NCBI GenBank assembly: GCA_964584245.1
Contig: CAZOZK010000014.1
Span: forward strand, 1-16,806
DNA length: 16,806 nt
Reading direction: 5' to 3'
From: CAZOZK01 sp964584245
Lineage (GTDB): Bacteria; Patescibacteriota; Microgenomatia; UBA1400; PJMF01
Shown here: positions 5,421 to 11,977 of the stretch, piece after piece
Position numbering within the stretch: the first letter of the stretch is position 1
Layout of the letters: each line of letters opens with the position of its first letter
The notes under the pieces: model-generated
Seen by the model: the letters and a program-made list of their open reading frames with translations, nothing else
The model's database searches: none
What the model was told of the DNA's origin: nothing
Position numbers and translations under genes: made by a program

Positions 5421-5756
5421 ATGACCAGCTCAGATAACTTACCACTAGATCCCGCTGCAGATCCAAAAGATCCAGCAATCGATCCTTCATCCAAAAAACC
5501 CTTTGAGTACGAAAAAATGGTGGGCAAGTATCATGTGCGAGTCATCAACGAAAAATGTATTGGTGCAGCCAGCTGTGCAGCCATTGCACCAGGCACGTTT
5601 ATGATGAATGAAGAGAATATTGCAGAAGTCATTTCACAAAATGGGGATGCAGATGACATCAAGCTACTCGGCGCGCAAAGTTGCCCAACCGCGGCCATTA
5701 TCGTAACCGATACAGAAACTGGCAAACAAGTTTGGCCAGTCGAAGACGAATACTAA
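5421..5756 (+). CDS. Three-cysteine ferredoxin (probable [3Fe-4S] or site-variant [4Fe-4S])
   Basis: A 111-aa ferredoxin with a single cluster motif: EKCIGAASC (C46, C52) and a distant SCPTAAI (C88). The second cysteine of the usual C-x2-C-x2-C is alanine (A49). This C-x5-C...CP pattern is known from [3Fe-4S] ferredoxins such as those of actinobacterial P450 systems. A [4Fe-4S] cluster with a non-protein ligand cannot be excluded. Residues 1-30 form an acidic, proline-rich extension (DPAADPKDPAIDP) not needed for the fold. The acidic C-terminus (VEDEY) suits docking to a basic reductase face. It is the likely partner of the reductase 51 bases upstream. A promoter ends 9 bases before the ATG, so it may also be transcribed alone as a leaderless mRNA. 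Confidence 0.9.
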   Translation: MTSSDNLPLDPAADPKDPAIDPSSKKPFEYEKMVGKYHVRVINEKCIGAASCAAIAPGTFMMNEENIAEVISQNGDADDIKLLGAQSCPTAAIIVTDTETGKQVWPVEDEY

Positions 5757-5796
5757 ATTTGAATACTAAAGACAAATAGTAAAAAGTAACAGCTAG

Positions 5797-5826
5797 TTGT
5801 GGAGCACACCGATTCTGTGTTATATA
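5797..5826 (+). promoter_or_regulatory. Candidate promoter for the DsbA-like gene
   Basis: TTGTGG (5797-5802) is followed at 17-18 bp by TTATAT/TATATA (5820-5826). The ATG at 5833 is only 6-7 bases further, so the transcript would again be leaderless. Confidence 0.5.
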
Positions 5827-5832
5827 GTTTGT

Positions 5833-6567
5833 ATGAAAAATATTCCTTTACTCCTTGGCACCATTTTTGGCACACTACTTTTAGTACTTGGTGTGGCTGT
5901 ATTTTTTTCAAACTCAGCTCCAAAAACTGAAGATTTAGCACCAGTTGATCAAGCACTCCTAGTTGGCGAAAATCCCCATATTTCCGGCCCAGAAAACGCG
6001 CCAATCACCATTGTGGAATTTAGCGATTTCCAGTGTCCAGCTTGTCAAGCAACGGCACCTTTCATAAAGCAAGTTGCTAGTCAGTATCCAAATGATGTCC
6101 GCGTCATCTACCGACATTTTCCTTTGAGTTCAATTCATCCATATGCCCAAGTTGCTGCCGAAGCATCTGAAATCGCTGCAGTAGAAGGAAAGTTCTGGGA
6201 GTATCACGACCTCTTGTTTGATCGCTTTGATACCTGGACAAAACTCAAGTCAAACGATGAAGTCCAGAAAGCTTTAGTAGCCTTTGCAGGCGAGTTGGGC
6301 ATTGACACTAAACAATTTCAAGAGAAAATACAATCAGGTGAGTATACAAATGCAGTCTTAGAGGACGTATCTGTAGCAAACTCACTCAAAGTTAATGGAA
6401 CACCAACATTATTTGTTAATGGGCAAAGGCTATCTGCCCCAAATCAGTTACCAGAAGTGATTGAGGCCTTGCTCGCTAGTACATCAGAACAATCGACAGA
6501 AAGTTCAGAAAACTCTGAACAATCAACCGAAGCCTCTGCGAGTACATCACAAGCAACCAACGAATAA
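5833..6567 (+). CDS. Membrane-anchored DsbA-like thiol-disulfide oxidoreductase
   Basis: A thioredoxin-fold protein of the DsbA/thioredoxin_4 type acting outside the cytoplasm. Residues 5-25 form one hydrophobic anchor (an uncleaved signal-anchor is likely). The thioredoxin domain starts near 45, with the active site FSDFQCPAC (C68, C71) and the cis-proline loop VNGTPTLFVNG near 200. The CPAC pair should oxidise, isomerise or reduce substrate disulfides. The last 30 or so residues are a Ser/Thr/Glu/Gln-rich low-complexity tail, probably an unstructured surface extension. ATG 5833 is preferred over an in-frame ATG 36 bases upstream because it puts the basic residue directly before the anchor and because a promoter lies across the upstream stretch. 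No VKOR or DsbB partner is in the window. The two-cysteine secreted protein at 1478 could be a client. Confidence 0.9.
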   Translation: MKNIPLLLGTIFGTLLLVLGVAVFFSNSAPKTEDLAPVDQALLVGENPHISGPENAPITIVEFSDFQCPACQATAPFIKQVASQYPNDVRVIYRHFPLSSIHPYAQVAAEASEIAAVEGKFWEYHDLLFDRFDTWTKLKSNDEVQKALVAFAGELGIDTKQFQEKIQSGEYTNAVLEDVSVANSLKVNGTPTLFVNGQRLSAPNQLPEVIEALLASTSEQSTESSENSEQSTEASASTSQATNE

Positions 6568-6610
6568 CCAGGTGTAACCGATTGAAGTAATACAAAAGTA
6601 GAAGGGCACT

Positions 6611-7156
6611 ATGAAACGTTTCTTACCATTTATTTTTCCAGCAGCAGCATTGTTGGTAGTTTTATTCTTGATTTATCGCTGGTACAGCCATAACACAGCT
6701 GGTATTGGCCAGATTAGTGAATTTGCAGAAGGCATCGAAATCGAAGAGCTTACTGCAGATGAACAAAGTGGTGTCATCAAAGGACTTGGAGATATTTCTA
6801 CCGTAACTTTGGAAGCAGTTTCTCAAACAGAAGGTGATCAAGAAGCAATGAGTAGTATGTCTGGTCAAGTTCGCTACGAAATTTCTGATGGAAAAGTCAG
6901 ATTCAGTGTCACCGCAATGCTCCCAGAGCTGGAAACTGGTTTTTACCAAGTATGGTTGAAAGCAGTTGATTCTGATGCAGTGCGACGAGCATTCATGCTT
7001 GAGTTAAGTAAAGCTGGATACATCGGTAGCGCAGCTATTTCACAGGACACATTGCCATTTGAAGTCATCGTTTCACGCGAAATCAGTGAAGTAAACGCTC
7101 CTTCAAACACATTGCTTAAAGGAATGATCCAGGCTAAAGATAGCCAAATGAACTAA
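6611..7156 (+). CDS. Membrane-anchored protein with an RskA-like extracytoplasmic domain (tentative)
   Basis: 181 aa. One N-terminal transmembrane segment (about 5-23, KRFLPFIFPAAALLVVLFLIYRW) is followed by an acidic linker and a C-terminal beta-rich domain. The stretch GFYQVWLKAVDS (about 117-128), then PFEVIVSREISEVNAPSNTLLKG near the end, resembles the C-terminal domain of RskA-type anti-sigma factors, where YQLW and VTxE...P...G motifs occupy similar places. It lacks any N-terminal zinc or anti-sigma domain, so sigma-factor control is not supported. It may be only the extracytoplasmic sensor-like fold. AGAAGG (6600-6605) 5 bases before the ATG supports the start. It lies 43 bases after the DsbA-like gene, probably in the same operon, so an envelope role is inferred. 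There are no cysteines. Confidence 0.65.
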   Translation: MKRFLPFIFPAAALLVVLFLIYRWYSHNTAGIGQISEFAEGIEIEELTADEQSGVIKGLGDISTVTLEAVSQTEGDQEAMSSMSGQVRYEISDGKVRFSVTAMLPELETGFYQVWLKAVDSDAVRRAFMLELSKAGYIGSAAISQDTLPFEVIVSREISEVNAPSNTLLKGMIQAKDSQMN

Positions 7157-7169
7157 AAATAGGGATTTT

Positions 7170-7184
7170 ACTACTTGAAGTAGT
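7170..7184 (+). promoter_or_regulatory. Inverted repeat, possible operator before the 69-aa gene
   Basis: ACTACTT-G-AAGTAGT, 7-bp arms about one base. A TATGAT -10-like hexamer follows at 7192-7197, so the repeat lies where a -35 would be and could bind a repressor or activator. Confidence 0.4.
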
Positions 7185-7231
7185 CCTCGAGTATGATAGT
7201 CTTAATTAACAATAATAAATAAAGGAGAGAT

Positions 7232-7441
7232 ATGAAAGCTTACTCATACACAAACTCAAAAGGTCAGACCTACTATCTGCACACTCGCGAAGTGACCTTG
7301 AAAAATGGTCGAAAACAACGAATTTTCTTCTTCGCACGTGACGTCCGAGAAGGCGCATTAGAAGAAGTTCCAGCTGGCTACGAAGTCATGGAAACCAAAC
7401 GAACTGGTATGCCAGTTTTGAAGAAATCAGTTGCTAAATAA
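7232..7441 (+). CDS. Small conserved-type protein, 69 aa
   Basis: A short basic protein, clearly expressed as its own unit: AAAGGAG is placed ideally 7 bases before the ATG, a -10-like hexamer with an inverted repeat lies upstream, and a strong terminator lies 20 bases after the stop. The sequence reads as two small beta hairpins (SYTNSKGQTYYLHTREVTLKNGRKQRIFFFA) and an element with PAGYEVMETKRTGMPVLKK. This order (short KGxTYYLH strand, NGRxxxIFFF, P-x-GYEV, GxPxLKK) is one I have the impression of seeing in small uncharacterised bacterial proteins, including CPR ones, but I know of no function. There are no cysteines and no signal peptide. The net positive charge could suit binding to nucleic acid or the ribosome, which is only a guess. 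Confidence 0.85.
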   Translation: MKAYSYTNSKGQTYYLHTREVTLKNGRKQRIFFFARDVREGALEEVPAGYEVMETKRTGMPVLKKSVAK

Positions 7442-7461
7442 TTTTTGAACTGAATTTTAAG

Positions 7462-7494
7462 AAAGCCCTCGCACCACAAGTGCGAGGGCTTTTT
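7462..7494 (+). terminator. Strong intrinsic terminator
   Basis: AAAGCCCTCGCAC (7462-7474) pairs perfectly with GTGCGAGGGCTTT (7480-7492) around a CACAA loop, and the T-tract runs to 7494. This is the clearest terminator in the window. It separates the envelope genes from the DUF59 gene, whose extended -10 starts 8 bases later. Confidence 0.95.
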
Positions 7495-7501
7495 GGTTAA
7501 A

Positions 7502-7510
7502 TGATACAAT
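7502..7510 (+). promoter_or_regulatory. Extended -10 promoter for the DUF59 gene
   Basis: TGATACAAT, identical to the elements at 2231 and 5403. No -35 is expected, since that position falls in the terminator stem. Initiation near 7517 gives a leader of about 9 bases before ATG 7526, with no SD. Confidence 0.65.
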
Positions 7511-7525
7511 AAGCCATACCCACCC

Positions 7526-7870
7526 ATGAACATACATCCTGTTCTCACCGTTGATCAAGCCTACGACTGTCTCAAGAACGTCATTGATCCAGAATTACAT
7601 ATCGATATTGTTAGTTTAGGCCTCATTTATGACGTGACGGTGACAACCATCCAAAAAGAGGACGGTCCACATACGTTTATCCACATTCTCATGACGCTCA
7701 CCACGCCAGGCTGCCCATTAGCGGGTGTGTTTGGCCAAATGGTAAAAGACCAGTTTGTTGACATTGAGGGCCTGGATCCGCATAAGGATATTGAGGTTGA
7801 ATTAACATTTGATCCCCCATGGTTACCTGATATGATGAGTGAAGAAGCGCGAGCAGAGTTAGGGTTATAG
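7526..7870 (+). CDS. SufT/MIP18-like DUF59 Fe-S assembly factor
   Basis: A 114-aa DUF59 (MIP18/PaaD-like) protein. Marks are VIDPELHIDIVSLGLIYDV (19-37, with the DPE motif at 21-23), TTPGCPL (59-65, with C63) and FDPPWLPDMMSEEAR (95-109), the signature of bacterial SufT-like proteins. These help Fe-S cluster maturation or carry clusters to targets. The C63 thiol is the expected functional residue. It fits functionally with sufS and sufU about 4-5 kb upstream, although separated by a terminator and having its own promoter. The window thus holds a split SUF set. The start is set by the family N-terminus and by the promoter ending 15 bases before. It is not a full-length PaaD or ApbC. Confidence 0.9.
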   Translation: MNIHPVLTVDQAYDCLKNVIDPELHIDIVSLGLIYDVTVTTIQKEDGPHTFIHILMTLTTPGCPLAGVFGQMVKDQFVDIEGLDPHKDIEVELTFDPPWLPDMMSEEARAELGL

Positions 7871-7891
7871 TTATTTTTGGGAGGCATGACT

Positions 7892-8419
7892 ATGCAAGAT
7901 ACAGATCAAGTAATACACCAAACCGAGATTTTTTTAGGTGCCGATCATGGCGGGTTTGAACTCAAAGAGCAGATTAAAGCCTGGCTCCAGACTGAGTTTG
8001 CCCAAAAAGACACGCTCAAAGTCACCGACCTTGGTGCTCACACCTTTGATGCTCAAGATGATTATCCAGAATTTGCTTTTGCAGTGGCGGAGTCGGTGGC
8101 CCAAACGAGCAAAGAATCTTCACAGCCTGCCTTTTCAGTGCATCAACCAGCCTACGGCATTTTATTTTGCAGATCTGGTGGTGGTATGAGTATCGCCGCT
8201 AACAAAGTCCAGGGTATTCGAGCAGTCCCAGTTTACACCATTAAAGAAGCCCAGCACGCTCGCGAGCACAACGATGCTACAATCATCTCGGTTTCTGGTG
8301 ATTGGAACTCGCTGGATGAAATCAAAGCAATAGTGACAACTTTTTTATCTACACCATTCTCACAAGAAGAACGTCACATTAGAAGGCTCAAAACTATTTT
8401 GGCCTACGAACAAAAGTAA
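7892..8419 (+). CDS. rpiB: Ribose-5-phosphate isomerase B (RpiB/LacAB family)
   Basis: Interconverts ribose 5-phosphate and ribulose 5-phosphate in the pentose phosphate pathway. Marks are FLGADHGGFELKE at 14-26, a DLGAHTFDAQDDYPEFA segment, the active-site loop FCRSGGGMSIAANK with C93, and AREHND at 123-128. The usual loop is CGTGxGMS; here CRSGGGMS keeps the cysteine base but changes the middle. An insertion at about 70-88 lengthens the protein to 175 aa against the usual 145-150. ATG 7892 is preferred because GGGAGG (7879-7884) is 7 bases before it; ATG 7886 and a TTG at 7877 are too close to or overlap the SD. It lies 21 bases after the DUF59 gene, so the two are probably co-transcribed. 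Rpe-like, LOG and PfkB genes follow. Confidence 0.92.
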   Translation: MQDTDQVIHQTEIFLGADHGGFELKEQIKAWLQTEFAQKDTLKVTDLGAHTFDAQDDYPEFAFAVAESVAQTSKESSQPAFSVHQPAYGILFCRSGGGMSIAANKVQGIRAVPVYTIKEAQHAREHNDATIISVSGDWNSLDEIKAIVTTFLSTPFSQEERHIRRLKTILAYEQK

Positions 8420-8457
8420 CAGCAAAAACTAGCAACAAAAAATTACATCAAAAAACT

Positions 8458-9156
8458 ATGCACAACGACGCATCAACAGAACAATACGACGACACTCAAT
8501 TCATAATTTATCCTGCTGTGTTGACGGAATCTATACCAGAAGCGCAAAGCCAAGTTATGGCAATTGCCTCGGTGCCAAAAATTCGCACAGTCCAAATTGA
8601 TATTATTGATGGCCAGTATGTCGATAACGTCACGATTACCCCAAGCGATTTGCCAGAGATAGATTTTGCTGAGATGAGTTGCGACTTGCATCTCATGACC
8701 GAAGAGCCGCTCGATTTCCTGCACGAGGCCATTGCTCTGCGCGAGTCGATTCCGGTACGGGCGGTTATTGGCCAGATTGAACGGATGAGTCATCAGCGCG
8801 ATTTTCTGCTTTCTGTCAAAGAGCAGAACTGGGTGCCAGGTTTGTCGCTCGACCTATACACACCGATTGAAGAAATTGATGAAGATGTGTGGGATACTGT
8901 AGATATTGTGCAGTTGATGGGTGTGCAGGCCGGATTCCAAGGCCAGGATTTTAACAAAATGGTTTTAGAAAAAATCAAAGAGTTACGAGCAGTAGCCCAG
9001 CAACACAGCCGCCCAATCGAAATTATCACAGATGGCGGCGTTTCGCTCGAACTTGTCGAGAAACTCAGACGCGCCGGTGCGAACAGCGCCGTGGTTGGAA
9101 GCGATATCTGGGATCAAGAAGACGTGCTTTTTGCAGTTTCGCAATTTTTGGATTAG
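8458..9156 (+). CDS. Ribulose-phosphate 3-epimerase-like TIM barrel
   Basis: 232 aa, the Rpe fold: VQIDIIDGQYVDN (45-57), DLHLM (76-80), VQLMGVQAGFQGQDF (151-165), IITDGGV (189-195) and VVGSDIW near 212-218. Rpe interconverts ribulose 5-phosphate and xylulose 5-phosphate. Both catalytic aspartates (D48, D192) and one metal histidine (H78) are kept. The first metal histidine (HVDxMDG in typical Rpe) is Q46, and the usual PGFGGQ loop is AGFQGQ. It may therefore be an epimerase with altered metal binding or a related sugar-phosphate isomerase, so I give no symbol. The start ATG has no SD and follows rpiB by 38 bases. The first 14 residues are extra compared with canonical Rpe and may be disordered. 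Its place beside rpiB supports a pentose-phosphate role. Confidence 0.85.
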   Translation: MHNDASTEQYDDTQFIIYPAVLTESIPEAQSQVMAIASVPKIRTVQIDIIDGQYVDNVTITPSDLPEIDFAEMSCDLHLMTEEPLDFLHEAIALRESIPVRAVIGQIERMSHQRDFLLSVKEQNWVPGLSLDLYTPIEEIDEDVWDTVDIVQLMGVQAGFQGQDFNKMVLEKIKELRAVAQQHSRPIEIITDGGVSLELVEKLRRAGANSAVVGSDIWDQEDVLFAVSQFLD

Positions 9157-9219
9157 ATCGATAATTTTGATTAGCCTGCGTTCAAAAAATGTAGTAAAAA
9201 TGAAAGGTTCTCTCATCAC

Positions 9220-9855
9220 ATGAAACAAAATATTACCATTCCAAAATATAAACAAAATTGCACTATCACCAATATTGCCATTTTTGGCAGCGCGGATGTC
9301 GATGAAAATCATCCCCTCTATCAAGAAACCTTTTCAATCGCGCGTCGTCTGGCCTACGAGGGCAAAGTGGTGGTAAATGGTGGTGGTCCAGGTGTGATGG
9401 ACGCGGCTACCAAAGGGGCGCAATCTGCAGGAGGAAAAACAATTGGGGTTACCTTTTACCCTGCGGACATGCCCGAGTTTGAGGGTCGCTACTACAAAAA
9501 CGTGGTGGACAAAGAATTTAAAACCGTTTCATATGTTGAGCGCATGTTTAAATTGATGGATGAGTCCGATGCATTTATCTGCGTGCAGGGCGGAACGGGT
9601 ACACTTTCCGAGTGGGCGACAGCCTGGTTGCTGGCGCATTTGCATTATGGAAATCACAAGCCATTGGTGCTGTACGGTAAGTTTTGGCATGAGGTGATGG
9701 CCGTGATCAACGAACATTTTTTCTTGACAGATAAAGAGAATGAGGTCTATAAAATCGCTAACGATCAGGATGAATTAATTGCTGCGCTCAACGAATTCGA
9801 AAAAGACTTGGCTGTTCGCTGCGAGCTGCCGGTTCGTGAACCAATTACTAGTTAA
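9220..9855 (+). CDS. LOG-family nucleotide 5'-monophosphate phosphoribohydrolase
   Basis: A Rossmann-type protein of the LOG (TIGR00730-like) family, often mislabelled lysine decarboxylase. LOG enzymes cleave nucleoside or cytokinin 5'-monophosphates to base plus ribose 5-phosphate. Marks are IAIFGSADVDE (19-29), NGGGPGVMDAATKGA (53-67), VERMFKLMDESDAF with R108 in the place of the RK motif, and QGGTGTLSE at 123-131. The last is normally PGGxGTxxE, so the proline is Gln here, while the catalytic Glu (E131) is kept. 211 aa is normal. The start ATG lies 63 bases after the Rpe-like gene, with only a weak, distant AAAGG upstream. Producing ribose 5-phosphate next to RpiB and Rpe would join nucleotide salvage to the pentose phosphate pathway (inferred). 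Confidence 0.88.
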   Translation: MKQNITIPKYKQNCTITNIAIFGSADVDENHPLYQETFSIARRLAYEGKVVVNGGGPGVMDAATKGAQSAGGKTIGVTFYPADMPEFEGRYYKNVVDKEFKTVSYVERMFKLMDESDAFICVQGGTGTLSEWATAWLLAHLHYGNHKPLVLYGKFWHEVMAVINEHFFLTDKENEVYKIANDQDELIAALNEFEKDLAVRCELPVREPITS

Positions 9856-9871
9856 AGCTCACTACAAAATC

Positions 9872-9880
9872 TGCTACCAT
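9872..9880 (+). promoter_or_regulatory. Extended -10 element before the PfkB gene
   Basis: TGCTACCAT fits TGNTANNNT and lies 5 bases before ATG 9886, within the pattern of short-leader promoters in this window. No good -35 is visible. Confidence 0.4.
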
Positions 9881-9885
9881 GAAGC

Positions 9886-10842
9886 ATGGCTCAAAAGAGG
9901 ATTCTTACTATTGGATCAGCGTTGGTTGATGTATTTATCTCGTCTGATCAGTTTGAAATTACTCGGGCAGATCAAGAAATTTTTACTACCCGTAGTACTG
10001 GCGGCAAACTTTCTGTTGATAGTTTTAAGATCAAAACTGGCGGTGGCGGCGGGAACACTGCGGCGGGTTTTGCCAAAATGGGATTTGAGGCCAGTTGTAT
10101 TGCTGAGCTTGGCAACGACGAATTGGCGGATATTGTTACATCTGATTTACAGAAATATGGTGTGAGTGTTGATGGGCTTATTCATGAACAGGATGAAGAG
10201 ACTGGTGGTTCTGTTTTATTAGTCGCTAAAAGTGGCGAGCGAACTGCTTTGGTGCATCGTGGTGCTGCGGCGCAGCTGGATCCTGCTGACATTTCTGCAG
10301 AGAGTATCAAAAATCAGGATTGGATTCACCTTGCAAGTATTGCCGGGAGAACTCAAACCATTCAGACAATTTTTGGTTTGGCAGCTGAGTATGGTGTGAG
10401 CATTTCTTGGAATCCAGGACAGGCAGAGCTTGAAGCCATGATTGAAGACGCTGATTCATTTGTAGCCAAGGCAGCGAAATTTGCAGATTCTCAGACGCAT
10501 CCAGTCAAAATTTTATTACTTAATAGAGAAGAATGGGATTTTATATCTCCAATCCAAAAGGCACTCAAATCAATTGTGCCCCTGATTGTAATTACCGATA
10601 GCGTACGCGGCGGACAAGTTTTTGAGCTCGGTCAAGATAAACCAGTTGAGTATCAGGCACAAAAAGTGGAAGCTGTGGATAATACCGGCGCCGGCGATGC
10701 ATTTGCGGTGGGATTTGTGACCGCGCATTTGCTCGATCATCCTATTGAGACTGCAATAGAATGGGGCAAAAAAAATGCTGCAAGTACTGTGCAAAGTATT
10801 GGCGCAAAAGATGGTTTGCTTACACTGTCTGAAATAGCGTAA
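9886..10842 (+). CDS. PfkB-family carbohydrate/nucleoside kinase
   Basis: A ribokinase-superfamily kinase that phosphorylates a sugar or nucleoside with ATP. Marks are the glycine-rich GGGGGNTAAGFAKMG (52-66), an ELGNDE segment at 74-79, LLLNREEWD at 210-218, and the signature DNTGAGDAF at 265-273 with catalytic base D271. 318 aa is typical. The substrate is not readable from sequence. Ribose or a nucleoside is favoured by the neighbours (RpiB, Rpe-like, LOG), while fructose or another sugar is possible. The gene starts 30 bases after the LOG gene, without SD and with a short-leader promoter element. Its stop TAA overlaps the -10 of the next gene's promoter (TAAAAT at 10840-10845), a very compact arrangement. 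Confidence 0.9.
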   Translation: MAQKRILTIGSALVDVFISSDQFEITRADQEIFTTRSTGGKLSVDSFKIKTGGGGGNTAAGFAKMGFEASCIAELGNDELADIVTSDLQKYGVSVDGLIHEQDEETGGSVLLVAKSGERTALVHRGAAAQLDPADISAESIKNQDWIHLASIAGRTQTIQTIFGLAAEYGVSISWNPGQAELEAMIEDADSFVAKAAKFADSQTHPVKILLLNREEWDFISPIQKALKSIVPLIVITDSVRGGQVFELGQDKPVEYQAQKVEAVDNTGAGDAFAVGFVTAHLLDHPIETAIEWGKKNAASTVQSIGAKDGLLTLSEIA

Positions 10843-10845
10843 AAT
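10816..10845 (+). promoter_or_regulatory. Promoter for the Lon-like ATPase gene
   Basis: TTGCTT (10816-10821), 18 bp, TAAAAT (10840-10845). The -10 overlaps the pfkB stop. Initiation near 10852 leaves a leader of about 38 bases with no visible SD. Confidence 0.5.
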
Positions 10846-10889
10846 AGAGAGGTCGCCGATTTGTTACGTCTGTACGAACGGTTCCAACT

Positions 10890-11948
10890 ATGAGTGATTA
10901 CAAATTGATTCTCCAGCAAGAAATTCAAGGCCTACGCATGAAGGTTGAGGATGCCAATATCCCCGAGGAAATTCGAGTCAAAGTCCAAAAAGATATTATT
11001 GCTTTGGAGCGATCGGTCGAACTTGGCAGTTACGACGAAAAACATGAAAAAGTTTCCAGATACATTCAGTGGATTTTACAAATTCCTTGGGATGTTGAAT
11101 CTGAAGATACGCTGGATCTGCAAAAAACCAAAGACGTGTTTAATAAACACCACTTTGGCATGCAAGATGTGAAAGATCGTTTTTTGGAGTATGTTTCGGT
11201 GCTGAATCTGCGCAAACAAAATTTTGGTGGCGAGCAGTTTCGCGCGCCCGTGTTGTTGCTTGTGGGTTTGGTTGGAACGGGAAAAACCACATTTGCCTAT
11301 TCGTTGGCTGAAGCACTCAATCGAAAACTGGTCCGTATTCCTTTTGGCGGCATGGGGGCAGCAGATGAACTTCGTGGCAGCTCCCGTTTGGTGCTTGGAT
11401 CTGAACCGGGTCGAATCATAAAAGGCATTTGCGAAGCTGGCGTCCGTAACCCAGTTATTTTGCTTGATGAAATCGACCGTGTAGCCAAAGAAGCGAACCG
11501 CGACATTATGGGTGTGTTGGTCGAGTTGCTCGATCCTGCCCAAAATCATGCATTTATGGATAGATATGTTGATTATCCTGTTGATTTGTCGCAGGCAATC
11601 TTTTTGGCCACGGCAAACAACACCAATGATATTGCTACCGCTGTGGTAGATCGTTTGGAGCGGATTGCGATGCCGTCATATTCTGATCAAGAAAAAATTG
11701 TAATTGCACGCAAATATATATTACCAACTTTGTTGCGCGATTCTGGTTTACGACCAGACCAACTCCATATTTCTGAGGAGTTGTGGCCAAAGATGACTCG
11801 GCCACTTGGCTATGACATGGGTATTCGTTCGCTACAACGCACTCTCGAGGGAATTGTGCGAAAATCAGCTCGAATTATTGTCGAAAAAGGCTATCCCGAA
11901 GTCCACGTTACCCCTCAAAATGCAAATATTTTCATGCCGCAGTACTAG
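10890..11948 (+). CDS. Lon-like AAA+ ATPase lacking the protease domain
   Basis: 352 aa that align along their length with the middle of Lon. The helical pre-AAA region is IPEEIRVKVQKDIIALE (24-40) and YIQWILQIPW (58-67, matching the Lon YxxWLxxLPW motif). Then come HHFGMQDVKDRFLEY (87-101), Walker A GLVGTGKTT (126-134), a RIPFGGMGAADELRGSS stretch (149-165), Walker B ILLDEID (190-196), sensor-1 TANN (241-244), arginine DRLER (254-258) and a C-terminal alpha-helical lid with GYDMGIRSLQR. The N-terminal LAN domain and the C-terminal Ser-Lys protease domain (PKDGPSAG and later motifs) are both missing. The next gene is unrelated and starts 30 bases on, so this is not a local frameshift. It can hydrolyse ATP and remodel substrates but cannot digest them itself. 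It may be a chaperone or work with a separate peptidase. Confidence 0.9.
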   Translation: MSDYKLILQQEIQGLRMKVEDANIPEEIRVKVQKDIIALERSVELGSYDEKHEKVSRYIQWILQIPWDVESEDTLDLQKTKDVFNKHHFGMQDVKDRFLEYVSVLNLRKQNFGGEQFRAPVLLLVGLVGTGKTTFAYSLAEALNRKLVRIPFGGMGAADELRGSSRLVLGSEPGRIIKGICEAGVRNPVILLDEIDRVAKEANRDIMGVLVELLDPAQNHAFMDRYVDYPVDLSQAIFLATANNTNDIATAVVDRLERIAMPSYSDQEKIVIARKYILPTLLRDSGLRPDQLHISEELWPKMTRPLGYDMGIRSLQRTLEGIVRKSARIIVEKGYPEVHVTPQNANIFMPQY

Positions 11949-11962
11949 AACATACTAGTTCA

Positions 11963-11971
11963 TGCTACTAT
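11963..11971 (+). promoter_or_regulatory. Extended -10 element before the UDG gene
   Basis: TGCTACTAT, 6 bases before ATG 11978, matches TGNTANNNT. The transcript would be effectively leaderless. No clear -35. Confidence 0.45.
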
Positions 11972-11977
11972 AGCCAT

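Noticed and set aside
9779..10165. 128-codon plus-strand frame overlapping the LOG and PfkB genes
   Set aside because: It overlaps two well-supported genes in another frame, and its product is low-quality and has no family features.
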